NCBI GenBank assembly: GCA_022041995.1
Contig: CP074381.1
Span: forward strand, 2,170,001-2,234,000
Length of the DNA stretch: 64,000 nt
Direction of reading: 5' to 3'
DNA from: Cupriavidus necator
GTDB taxonomy: Bacteria > Pseudomonadota > Gammaproteobacteria > Burkholderiales > Burkholderiaceae
Shown here: positions 1-7,084 of the stretch, piece by piece
Layout: every line of letters begins with the position of its first letter
Position numbering within the stretch: the first letter of the stretch is position 1
The notes under the pieces: model-generated
What the model saw: the letters and a program-made list of their open reading frames with translations, nothing else
Database searches by the model: none
What the model was told of the DNA's origin: nothing
Position numbers and translations under genes: made by a program

Positions 1-903
1 CGGCTGGTGGCCCGGGCGGCTGGACGTGAGCGAGTCATAGGCATCGCAGATCGCGCCGATCTTGGCGTGCACGCTCAGTTCGCTCCCCGCCAGGCCGTAC
101 GGGAAGCCGCGCCCGTCCACCCGTTCGTGATGATGGACGCAGACATCGAGCGGGATGTTCGAATAGAGCCGGGCCTCATTCAGGAGGCGGTAGCCAGCCG
201 ACGGATGCCGGCGGTAGATCTCCTCTTCCTCGGGCGTGCGTTCGCTGGCCTTGTGCGCCGGGGCCGCGGGCAGCGTCAGCTTGCCGATGTCGTGGAGCAG
301 GCCGGCCAGGCCGAGCTCGCGCACCTCGTCGTCGGGCAGGCCCAGCGTGCGGCCGACGGCGATCATCAGCGCGCAGACGGCAAAGGCGTGCAGGTAGTTG
401 TCGTCGCCACGCGCCTTGAGCCGCGCCAGCGCCAGCAACGCCTGCCCATGGCGCGACAGCGAGCGTGAGGCCGAGTCGACCAGCAGCAGCGCGCCGTTGA
501 CCTCCAGCGCCCGGCCCATGCGGATGTCGGCGAACATTGAGCCGATCACGGCCTTGCCGGATTGCAGCAGCTCGCGCGCGCGGACAATCTCGGCATCAAG
601 CGTGGCGGCGAGTTGCGGCGCGGTGGCCGGGTCCATGGGGTCGGGTGTCAACGCCGAGGCGGGGACGGGGTCGGGTATTTCCGCCGTGTCCGGCGTGCCC
701 GGCGTGTCCGGCGCCGCTAAGTTGCGGCCCTTCAGGATGTCGATCCAGACCTCCTGCACCCCTGCCGACAGGATCTGCCGAACCTGCTCCTCATTGGCGA
801 TCAGGAACCTTGCGCGCCAGAACGGATGGTTGATCCACGGGCCGCCAAGCCTGGCGACAAACATCCCGACCTGCAGTTGTTCCGACCGTATGCGTCTCAA
901 CAT
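1..903 (-). CDS. HD-GYP domain phosphodiesterase, C-terminus outside window
   Basis: The leftward frame starts at the ATG at 903 and stays open to the window edge, giving 301 codons. The N-terminal part (MLRRIRSEQLQVGMFVARLG) looks like the DUF3391 domain often found before HD-GYP. A central low-complexity Pro/Ala/Asp linker follows. The catalytic signatures are visible: LLHDIGK near residue 201 and HHERxDGxGFP near residues 256-267, a GFP variant of GYP. HD-GYP proteins hydrolyse cyclic-di-GMP in the cytoplasm; that role is known for the family and was not tested here. The C-terminal end is off the window. The intergenic side faces the rightward monooxygenase gene. Confidence 0.87.
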   Translation of the reverse strand, partial: MLRRIRSEQLQVGMFVARLGGPWINHPFWRARFLIANEEQVRQILSAGVQEVWIDILKGRNLAAPDTPGTPDTAEIPDPVPASALTPDPMDPATAPQLAATLDAEIVRARELLQSGKAVIGSMFADIRMGRALEVNGALLLVDSASRSLSRHGQALLALARLKARGDDNYLHAFAVCALMIAVGRTLGLPDDEVRELGLAGLLHDIGKLTLPAAPAHKASERTPEEEEIYRRHPSAGYRLLNEARLYSNIPLDVCVHHHERVDGRGFPYGLAGSELSVHAKIGAICDAYDSLTSSRPGHQP

Positions 904-1048
904 GCGTTACCCCCTCGGATGATGGTTTTCTTGTTTTCGATCGGGATATCGGCAGCCGCCGGCAGGACTTTAGCCCTATTGCGGGAAAGAACCGTGCCGC
1001 CCGCCCTTGTCAAGCGCCACCCGAATGCCCGGACGGCGTCCTCGGGCA

Positions 1049-1079
1049 TTGCCGGGGGCGGTACCGCCAGCGCTACAAT
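1049..1079 (+). promoter_or_regulatory. possible sigma-70 promoter of the small monooxygenase
   Basis: TTGCCG (1049-1054) and TACAAT (1074-1079) lie upstream of the ATG at 1127. The 19-bp spacer is long for sigma-70, so this is only a candidate. Confidence 0.3.
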
Positions 1080-1126
1080 GGCCTGCCCAGTGCTCACAGA
1101 CGCCAGCCAGTCGCCCCCGTTCACCC

Positions 1127-1420
1127 ATGTCCGGAACGTACACGCTAGTCGGCATCGCCCGTGCCAAGACCCACCGCCGCGAGGCGCTGGTATCCCAGCT
1201 CACCACGCTGCGCTCGCGCGGGCTGACCGAGCCCGGCTGCCTGGACTACCACGTCGGGCAAGACGCCGAGGATGCGCGGGTCTTTGTGATCTACATGGTC
1301 TGGGACTCCAAGCGCGCGCTCGAATCGCACCTGAACCGGCCCTATATGCGCGATTTCCATGCCTCGCGCGCGGACTTCGTCGAAGGCGATTTCAGTTTCC
1401 GCTGGCTCAACGCCGCCTGA
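1127..1420 (+). CDS. antibiotic biosynthesis monooxygenase-like (ABM/YgiN) protein
   Basis: This 97-residue protein starts at the ATG at 1127 (MSGTYTLVGIARAKTHRREA). The single-domain ferredoxin-like ABM fold is suggested by the early strand, by GCLDYHVGQD in the middle, by the typical YMVWDSKRALESHL segment, and by a C-terminal RADF...F strand. Family members are small dimeric monooxygenases or quinol oxygenases such as YgiN; the substrate cannot be told from the sequence. The reading frame extends further upstream, but those codons are not conserved-looking and lie over the promoter region, so the shorter start is preferred. Confidence 0.8.
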   Translation: MSGTYTLVGIARAKTHRREALVSQLTTLRSRGLTEPGCLDYHVGQDAEDARVFVIYMVWDSKRALESHLNRPYMRDFHASRADFVEGDFSFRWLNAA

Positions 1421-1536
1421 CCCCGCCTGGCCACGGGCAATCCCGGTCACTTCGGCCCGTCCCCCTGCTTGTCATTCCCGCCGCACCGATCTATCACTCA
1501 ATGTGACGCCCGGAGCGGGCACGGCAGGAGTGCACT

Positions 1537-2538
1537 ATGGAAGTCAGGGATGGATTTGCCGGCACTATCGGCCACACCCCGCTGATCAGGCTGGCCGGCC
1601 TGAGCGCCGAGACCGGCTGCGATATCTACGGCAAGGCGGAATTCCTCAATCCAGGCGGCTCGGTCAAGGACCGCGCGGCACTCTACATTATCCGTGATGC
1701 CGAACGGCGCGGGCTGCTGACGCCCGGCGGCACGGTCATCGAAGGCACCGCCGGCAATACCGGCATCGGCCTGGCCCACCTGTGCGCGGCGCGTGGCTAC
1801 CGCTGCATTGTCGTGATCCCCGACACGCAGTCGCCCGAGAAAATGGAGCGGCTGCGCATGCTCGGCGCCGAGGTCCGCGCGGTGCCCGCCAAGCCTTATG
1901 CCGATCCGGACAACTACCAGAAAATTGCCGGCCGGCTGGCCGACGAGACCGACAACGCGATCTGGGCCAACCAGTTCGACAACCTGGCCAACCGCCAGGC
2001 CCACTACGAGACCACCGGCCCCGAGATCTGGCACGCCACCGGCGGGCACATCGATGCCTTCACCTGCTCGACCGGCACCGGCGGCTCGCTGGCCGGCATC
2101 GCGCGCTGCCTGAAAGAGCACAAGCCCAGCGTGCGCATCGTGCTGGCCGACCCGCACGGCAGCGGCCTGTACCACTTCGTCAAGCACCGCGAGGTCAAGG
2201 CCGAAGGCAGCTCGATCACCGAAGGGATCGGCTCCAGCCGCGTCACCGCCAACCTGCAGGACACGCCCATCGACGATGCCGTGCGCATCGACGACCAGAC
2301 CTGCGTGGACATGGTCTACCGCCTGCTGCGCGAGGAGGGGCTGTTCGTGGGCGGGTCGTCGGGCATCAACGTCGGCGCCGCGGTGGCGCTGGCGCGCGAG
2401 ATGGGGCCGGGGCATACCATCGTCACGCTGCTATGCGACCGCGGCGACCTGTACATGGGACGGCTGTTCAATCAAGCCTGGCTGGAGGGCAAGGGACTGC
2501 AGCCAATTCCGTTCCGGCGCGCCGGCCCCGCAGGGTAA
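1537..2538 (+). CDS. cysteine synthase / O-acetylserine sulfhydrylase family, PLP-dependent
   Basis: This 333-residue protein has the cysteine synthase layout. The PLP lysine sits in NPGGSVKDRAA (K44), the substrate loop is EGTAGNTGIG (69-77), the phosphate cup is STGTGGS (179-185), and GGSSGIN lies near residue 268. It should form L-cysteine from O-acetylserine and sulfide in the cytoplasm. The length fits CysK-type enzymes. An AGGAG ribosome binding site precedes the ATG. CysK, CysM or a cystathionine beta-synthase-like role cannot be separated by eye. The gene converges with prpR, with only 13 bp between their stops. Confidence 0.88.
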   Translation: MEVRDGFAGTIGHTPLIRLAGLSAETGCDIYGKAEFLNPGGSVKDRAALYIIRDAERRGLLTPGGTVIEGTAGNTGIGLAHLCAARGYRCIVVIPDTQSPEKMERLRMLGAEVRAVPAKPYADPDNYQKIAGRLADETDNAIWANQFDNLANRQAHYETTGPEIWHATGGHIDAFTCSTGTGGSLAGIARCLKEHKPSVRIVLADPHGSGLYHFVKHREVKAEGSSITEGIGSSRVTANLQDTPIDDAVRIDDQTCVDMVYRLLREEGLFVGGSSGINVGAAVALAREMGPGHTIVTLLCDRGDLYMGRLFNQAWLEGKGLQPIPFRRAGPAG

Positions 2539-2551
2539 ATGCTTGCGCGGC

Positions 2552-4516
2552 TCACGCTGCCTTGAGCCGCCGCCACAGCGTGGTCGGGCTGATGCCAAGG
2601 ATATGGCAGGCCGTGGCGCGGTCGCCGCCGCACTCGGCCAGCACGCGCCGGATATGCTCGACTTCGCTGGACTGCTTCACCCCGGCCAGTGAACGGCGCG
2701 GGCGTGTTGCCGGCGCGGCGGGCTCAGCGCCGGCCTCGGCCGGCGCCAGCATGCCATCGCCGAACAGCTCCGGCACCGCCGCCTGCAGCTCACGCTGCAG
2801 CGCGTCGCTGTCCAGCCGGCGTCCGGCCACCAGCACGGCGATCCGTTCGGTCACGTTTTCCAGCTCGCGGATATTGCCCGGCCAGCGGTAGCGCGCCAGC
2901 CGCGCGCGGGCCGCGGCCGGCAGGCGCTGCGGGCGGTCCATGCCCAGGCGCTCCTGTGCGCGCCGGTACAGCAGCTCGGCCAGCTCCTGCAGGTCTTCGG
3001 AGCGCTCGCGCAGCGGCGGCATCTCGATGCGCAGGATATTGAGGCGGTAGTACAGGTCCTGCCGGAAGGAACCATCGCGCACCATCGCGGCCAGGTCGCG
3101 GTGGGTGGCGCCGATCACGCGCACGTTGACCGGCACGGCGTCGAGCCCGCCGATCGGCAGCACCTGCTTTTCCTGCAGCACGCGCAGCAGGCGCGTCTGC
3201 AGCGCGGACGGCATGTCGCCCACCTCGTCGAGGAACAGCGTGCCGTTGTGGGCCGATTCAAACAGGCCGGCCTTGCCGCCGCGGCGCGCGCCAGTGAAGG
3301 CGCCCTCTTCATAGCCGAACAGTTCGCTCTCCAGCAGCGCCTCGGGGAAGGCCGCGCAATTGACTGCCACGAACGGGAAGGCGCGGCGCGGGCTGGCGTC
3401 ATGCATGCCCTGCGCCAGCACCTCCTTGCCGGTGCCGCTCTCGCCGCCGATCAGCACGGTGGAATCCACCGCCGCGTAGCGCCGCGCCAGCTCGCGCAGC
3501 TCAGTCATGGCCGCGGAGGTGCCGGCCAGGTCGTCCAGGCTGTAGCGCACCCCGGCCGGCCGCGTGCGGGCGCGCGAGCGCAGGTTGCGGTCCACGCGCT
3601 GGATCGCGCTGGCGTCCTGGATGGTCAGCACCGCGCCGGTGGTGCCGGCCTCGCCGATGATGGGGATGCGGTTGACCACCACCATCTTGTCGCCGAGCTT
3701 GTGGATCGCTTCTAGTTCCTTGTCGCCGCTCTGCATCACGCCTTCGAGCGCCAGGTTTGGCGCCAGCGTCTGCAGCTTGCGCCCGACCGCGGCAGCAACG
3801 GAAGTGCCGAGAAAGCGCTCCATCGCGGGGTTGAACGACTGGATGCGCCCTTCGGCATCCACTGCCGCCACCCCCTCGTTCAGGTGCGCCAGGATGGTAT
3901 TGACATAGTCGCGCCGGGTGGCCTCGATGCGGCGCAGGCGCGCAGCCTCGATCGCGTCTTCCAGCGCCATGCGCACCGAGTTGCCGGAGTACAGGAACAC
4001 GCCGGTCAGGCCATAGCGGTCGGCCAGGTCGGTCACCAGGCCGGGGCCGACCACGACCTGGATGCCCTCCTGCTTCAGCGCCTTCACGCGCGCCACGGCA
4101 TCGTCCTCGGTCAGGTAGGTATAGGCCGGGACCGACAGCGAGAACGCGCGCACGAATTCATCCACCTCGGCATACGTCGACGCATGCGTGACCAGTGCCA
4201 CCCGCGGCGAAATGCGCCGCGCGGTGGCCAGCGCGCTCATCACGTCAAAGCCCGTGACCTTGACCAGTACCACCGGCACATCCACGTGCTGGCGCAGGTA
4301 GGCGCCGTTGGAGCCGCCCGCCACCACCACGTCGAGCCGGCCCTCGCGCGCCTCGCGCGCCACGGCGCTGGCAGCGGCCTCGAAACCTTTGCCGACGATG
4401 CGGAATTCGGCCCGGTCGGCATAGGCCGGAATCAGGTCGGCGAAGGCGCGTGCCAGGCGGCTGATGCCGATGGCCCAGATGCGCGGACGGGCTTGTGTGG
4501 AAACGGGAGGAGCCAT
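2552..4516 (-). CDS. prpR: propionate catabolism activator PrpR (sigma-54 dependent)
   Basis: This 654-residue enhancer-binding protein carries an N-terminal PrpR_N sensor domain (about 10-195), a PAS-like segment (about 205-305) and a sigma-54 AAA+ domain. The AAA+ domain has Walker A GESGTGKE (358-365) and the sigma-54 contact loop GAFTGA (405-410). A Fis-type helix-turn-helix ends the protein (ATACHILGISPTTLWRRL). Family members sense 2-methylcitrate and activate the prp operon. The gene diverges from prpB, whose promoter has a near-perfect -24/-12 element. The ATG at 4516 was chosen because it begins the conserved N-terminal domain after a GGGAGG ribosome binding site. Confidence 0.95.
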   Translation of the reverse strand: MAPPVSTQARPRIWAIGISRLARAFADLIPAYADRAEFRIVGKGFEAAASAVAREAREGRLDVVVAGGSNGAYLRQHVDVPVVLVKVTGFDVMSALATARRISPRVALVTHASTYAEVDEFVRAFSLSVPAYTYLTEDDAVARVKALKQEGIQVVVGPGLVTDLADRYGLTGVFLYSGNSVRMALEDAIEAARLRRIEATRRDYVNTILAHLNEGVAAVDAEGRIQSFNPAMERFLGTSVAAAVGRKLQTLAPNLALEGVMQSGDKELEAIHKLGDKMVVVNRIPIIGEAGTTGAVLTIQDASAIQRVDRNLRSRARTRPAGVRYSLDDLAGTSAAMTELRELARRYAAVDSTVLIGGESGTGKEVLAQGMHDASPRRAFPFVAVNCAAFPEALLESELFGYEEGAFTGARRGGKAGLFESAHNGTLFLDEVGDMPSALQTRLLRVLQEKQVLPIGGLDAVPVNVRVIGATHRDLAAMVRDGSFRQDLYYRLNILRIEMPPLRERSEDLQELAELLYRRAQERLGMDRPQRLPAAARARLARYRWPGNIRELENVTERIAVLVAGRRLDSDALQRELQAAVPELFGDGMLAPAEAGAEPAAPATRPRRSLAGVKQSSEVEHIRRVLAECGGDRATACHILGISPTTLWRRLKAA

Positions 4517-4599
4517 GGTGCAATGCAGAAAGAATGCGTGATGAAACCCGGGACGAACAGGCGTACAGTGCTGGCACATTGTCCGCCACGCAGCCCAGG

Positions 4600-4636
4600 A
4601 TTTCAACTTTGCATTCCAAACTTGTGATTTTGAAAT
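4600..4636. promoter_or_regulatory. candidate PrpR operator / upstream activating site
   Basis: A perfect 7-bp inverted repeat, ATTTCAA (4600-4606) and TTGAAAT (4630-4636), lies in the AT-rich part of the prpR-prpB gap. It is about 110 bp upstream of the sigma-54 promoter, where an enhancer-binding protein would be expected to bind. The assignment to PrpR is inferred from position only. Confidence 0.4.
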
Positions 4637-4744
4637 TCAATTGTGCTGAAAAGATGACATGAAATCGGCCGCGAGCCAGCCGCCCTGCCCGCCAGCCCAG
4701 CACTGACAAGGGCTGGCGGATTTTTCGAGTGCCCGCCAATGGGC

Positions 4745-4760
4745 TTGGCACACCCCTTGC
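4745..4760 (+). promoter_or_regulatory. sigma-54 (-24/-12) promoter of prpB
   Basis: TTGGCACACCCCTTGC matches the TGGCAC-N5-TTGC consensus exactly. The GG (4747-4748) and GC (4759-4760) doublets are 12 bp apart, as sigma-54 RNA polymerase requires. Transcription would begin near 4772, giving a leader of about 26 nt before the prpB ATG at 4798. The neighbouring gene is the sigma-54 activator PrpR. Confidence 0.9.
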
Positions 4761-4797
4761 AGTATTGGGTCCGTCCTTGTTCACCAACGCAAACGCC

Positions 4798-5706
4798 ATG
4801 ACCTACTCCGCTTCCGACCTTGCGCGCTCCGCTGGCGCCCGTTTCCGCCAGGCGCTTGCCGACGAGCATCCGCTCCAGGTGGTGGGCACCATCAACGCCA
4901 ACCACGCCCTGCTGGCCAAGCGCGCCGGCTACCGGGCCATCTACCTGTCGGGCGGCGGCGTCGCGGCCGGCTCGCTGGGCCTGCCGGACCTGGGTATCTC
5001 TAACCTGGACGACGTGCTGACCGACATCCGCCGCATCACCGACGTGTGCGACACGCCGCTGCTGGTGGACGTCGACACCGGCTTCGGCGCCTCGGCCTTC
5101 AACGTGGCCCGCACCACCAAGTCGCTGATCAAGTTCGGCGCCGCGGCCATGCATATCGAGGACCAGGTCGGCGCCAAGCGCTGCGGCCACCGCCCCAACA
5201 AGGAAATCGTCACGCAGGCTGAAATGGTCGACCGCATCAGGGCCGCCGTCGACGCCCGCACCGATGAGAACTTCGTCATCATGGCCCGCACCGACGCGCT
5301 CGCCGTCGAAGGCCTGGACCAGGCCATCGAGCGCGCCGTGGCGTGCGTGGAAGCCGGCGCCGACGCCATCTTCCCGGAAGCCATGACCGACCTCGCCATG
5401 TACCGCAAGTTTGTCGATGCGGTGAAGGTGCCGGTGCTGGCCAATATCACCGAATTCGGCGCCACGCCGCTGTTCACCACCGACGAACTCGGCGGCGCCG
5501 GCGTGTCGATGGTGCTGTACCCGCTGTCGGCCTTCCGCGCCATGAACAAGGCCGCGGAAAATGTCTACGCGGCCATCCGCCGCGACGGCACGCAGAAGAA
5601 CGTGGTCGATACCATGCAGACCCGCGCCGAGCTCTACGAGAGCATCGGCTACCATGACTTCGAGCAGAAGCTTGACGCGCTCTTTGCGCAAGGCAAGGGC
5701 AAGTAA
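4798..5706 (+). CDS. prpB: 2-methylisocitrate lyase PrpB
   Basis: This 302-residue enzyme of the isocitrate lyase/PEP mutase family cleaves 2-methylisocitrate to pyruvate and succinate, the last step of the methylcitrate cycle. The catalytic KRCGH motif is at residues 127-131, the Mg-binding VDVDTGFG segment near 90-97, and the substrate loop [17 protein letters not shown] near 48-64. The start at 4798 ([13 protein letters not shown]) matches the usual length. An in-frame start further upstream would overlap the -24/-12 promoter, so it was rejected. It is the first gene of the rightward prp operon. Confidence 0.96.
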   Translation: MTYSASDLARSAGARFRQALADEHPLQVVGTINANHALLAKRAGYRAIYLSGGGVAAGSLGLPDLGISNLDDVLTDIRRITDVCDTPLLVDVDTGFGASAFNVARTTKSLIKFGAAAMHIEDQVGAKRCGHRPNKEIVTQAEMVDRIRAAVDARTDENFVIMARTDALAVEGLDQAIERAVACVEAGADAIFPEAMTDLAMYRKFVDAVKVPVLANITEFGATPLFTTDELGGAGVSMVLYPLSAFRAMNKAAENVYAAIRRDGTQKNVVDTMQTRAELYESIGYHDFEQKLDALFAQGKGK

Positions 5707-5719
5707 GCAAGACTCAGGC

Positions 5720-5760
5720 GCGGCCGGGCTATGTCCCGGCCGCTTGCACGATCTCGTGCA
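5720..5760 (+). other. tandem hairpins in the prpB-prpC intercistronic gap
   Basis: Two perfect inverted repeats sit back to back: GCGGCCGGG (5720-5728) with CCCGGCCGC (5735-5743), then TGCACGA (5745-5751) with TCGTGCA (5754-5760). No T-tract follows, so they do not look like a terminator. In RNA they would form two stems of 9 and 7 bp, plausible as stabilising or processing signals between prpB and prpC. Confidence 0.6.
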
Positions 5761-5804
5761 CGATACAGACAGGCAATACCAGGTATCACACAAAGGAGAC
5801 CCAG

Positions 5805-6962
5805 ATGTCCGAAGCGCAACCGCTCGTCACTCCCAAGCCCAAGAAATCCGTCGCCTTGTCGGGCGTGACCGCCGGCAACACCGCGCTGTGCACCGTCGGC
5901 CGCACCGGCAATGACCTGCACTACCGCGGCTACGACATCCTCGACATCGCCGAGACCTGCGAGTTCGAGGAAATCGCCCACCTGCTGGTGCACGGCAAGC
6001 TGCCGACCAAATCCGAACTGGCCGCCTACAAGGCCAAGCTCAAGAGCCTGCGCGGCCTGCCCGCCAATGTGAAGGCCGCGCTCGAATGGGTGCCCGCCAG
6101 CGCCCACCCGATGGACGTGATGCGCACTGGCGTGTCGGTGCTGGGCACCGTGCTGCCGGAGAAGGAAGACCACAACACCCCGGGCGCGCGCGACATCGCC
6201 GACCGCCTGATGGCCAGCCTGGGCTCGATGCTGCTGTACTGGTACCACTACAGCCACAATGGCCGCCGCATCGAAGTCGAAACCGATGATGAGTCCATCG
6301 GTGGCCACTTCCTGCACCTGCTGCACGGCGAGAAGCCGTCGGCGCTGTGGGAGCGCGCCATGAACACCTCGCTCAACCTGTACGCCGAGCACGAGTTCAA
6401 CGCCTCGACCTTCACCGCCCGCGTGATCGCCGGCACGGGCTCGGACATGTACTCGTCGATCGCGGGCGCCATCGGCGCGCTGCGCGGCCCCAAGCACGGC
6501 GGCGCCAACGAAGTCGCGTTCGAGATCCAGAAGCGCTACGACAACCCCGATGAGGCCCAGGCCGATATCACCCGGCGCGTCGAGAACAAGGAAGTCGTGA
6601 TCGGCTTCGGCCACCCGGTGTACACCATCAGCGACCCGCGCAACCAGGTGATCAAGGAAGTGGCGAAGAAGCTGTCGAAGGAGGCCGGCTCGATGAAGAT
6701 GTTCGACATTGCCGAGCGCCTGGAAACGGTGATGGGGGACATCAAGAAGATGTTCCCGAACCTGGACTGGTTCAGCGCGGTGAGCTATCACATGATGGGC
6801 GTGCCGACCGCGATGTTCACGCCGCTGTTCGTGATCGCGCGTACGTCCGGCTGGGCCGCGCACATTATCGAGCAGCGCATCGACAACAAGATCATCCGCC
6901 CGAGTGCCAACTACACCGGCCCGGAGAACCTGAAGTTCGTGCCGATCAAGGATCGCAAGTAA
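5805..6962 (+). CDS. prpC: 2-methylcitrate synthase PrpC
   Basis: This 385-residue citrate synthase family protein condenses propionyl-CoA with oxaloacetate. The active-site histidines are in GPKHGGANE (H231) and VIGFGHPVY (H270), and the catalytic aspartate lies in the NLDWFS segment near residue 322. The short bacterial methylcitrate synthase length, lacking the long N-terminal extension of type II citrate synthase, and the position after prpB support prpC. A ribosome binding site AAGGAG precedes the ATG. Confidence 0.95.
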   Translation: MSEAQPLVTPKPKKSVALSGVTAGNTALCTVGRTGNDLHYRGYDILDIAETCEFEEIAHLLVHGKLPTKSELAAYKAKLKSLRGLPANVKAALEWVPASAHPMDVMRTGVSVLGTVLPEKEDHNTPGARDIADRLMASLGSMLLYWYHYSHNGRRIEVETDDESIGGHFLHLLHGEKPSALWERAMNTSLNLYAEHEFNASTFTARVIAGTGSDMYSSIAGAIGALRGPKHGGANEVAFEIQKRYDNPDEAQADITRRVENKEVVIGFGHPVYTISDPRNQVIKEVAKKLSKEAGSMKMFDIAERLETVMGDIKKMFPNLDWFSAVSYHMMGVPTAMFTPLFVIARTSGWAAHIIEQRIDNKIIRPSANYTGPENLKFVPIKDRK

Positions 6963-7018
6963 GACCGGCTGCCGGTTTGCTCCGCGTCGGGTTGCATTGA
7001 TCCGGGCCTGCGGGCAAG

Positions 7019-7058
7019 GGGGTAGTTGGTCGCCGACACGGGGCCACTACCCCTTTTT
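7019..7058 (+). terminator. terminator-like hairpin between prpC and acnD
   Basis: GGGGTAGT (7019-7026) pairs perfectly with ACTACCCC (7046-7053) around a 19-nt loop, followed at once by TTTTT (7054-7058). This has the form of an intrinsic terminator or attenuator inside the operon, 27 bp before the acnD ATG. The long loop makes full termination unlikely. Confidence 0.55.
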
Positions 7059-7084
7059 CATACCTATATTGATTTCCCTACACC

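Noticed and set aside
1498..2415. Long open frame opposite the cysteine synthase gene
   Set aside because: It is an antisense frame caused by GC-rich third positions; the translation is Arg/Ala/Gly/His-rich with no family motif. The plus-strand gene is a clear enzyme.
2552..4516. A second sigma-54 promoter reading toward prpR
   Set aside because: TGGCAC occurs near 4572 but on the wrong strand and without the TTGC partner at the right spacing.
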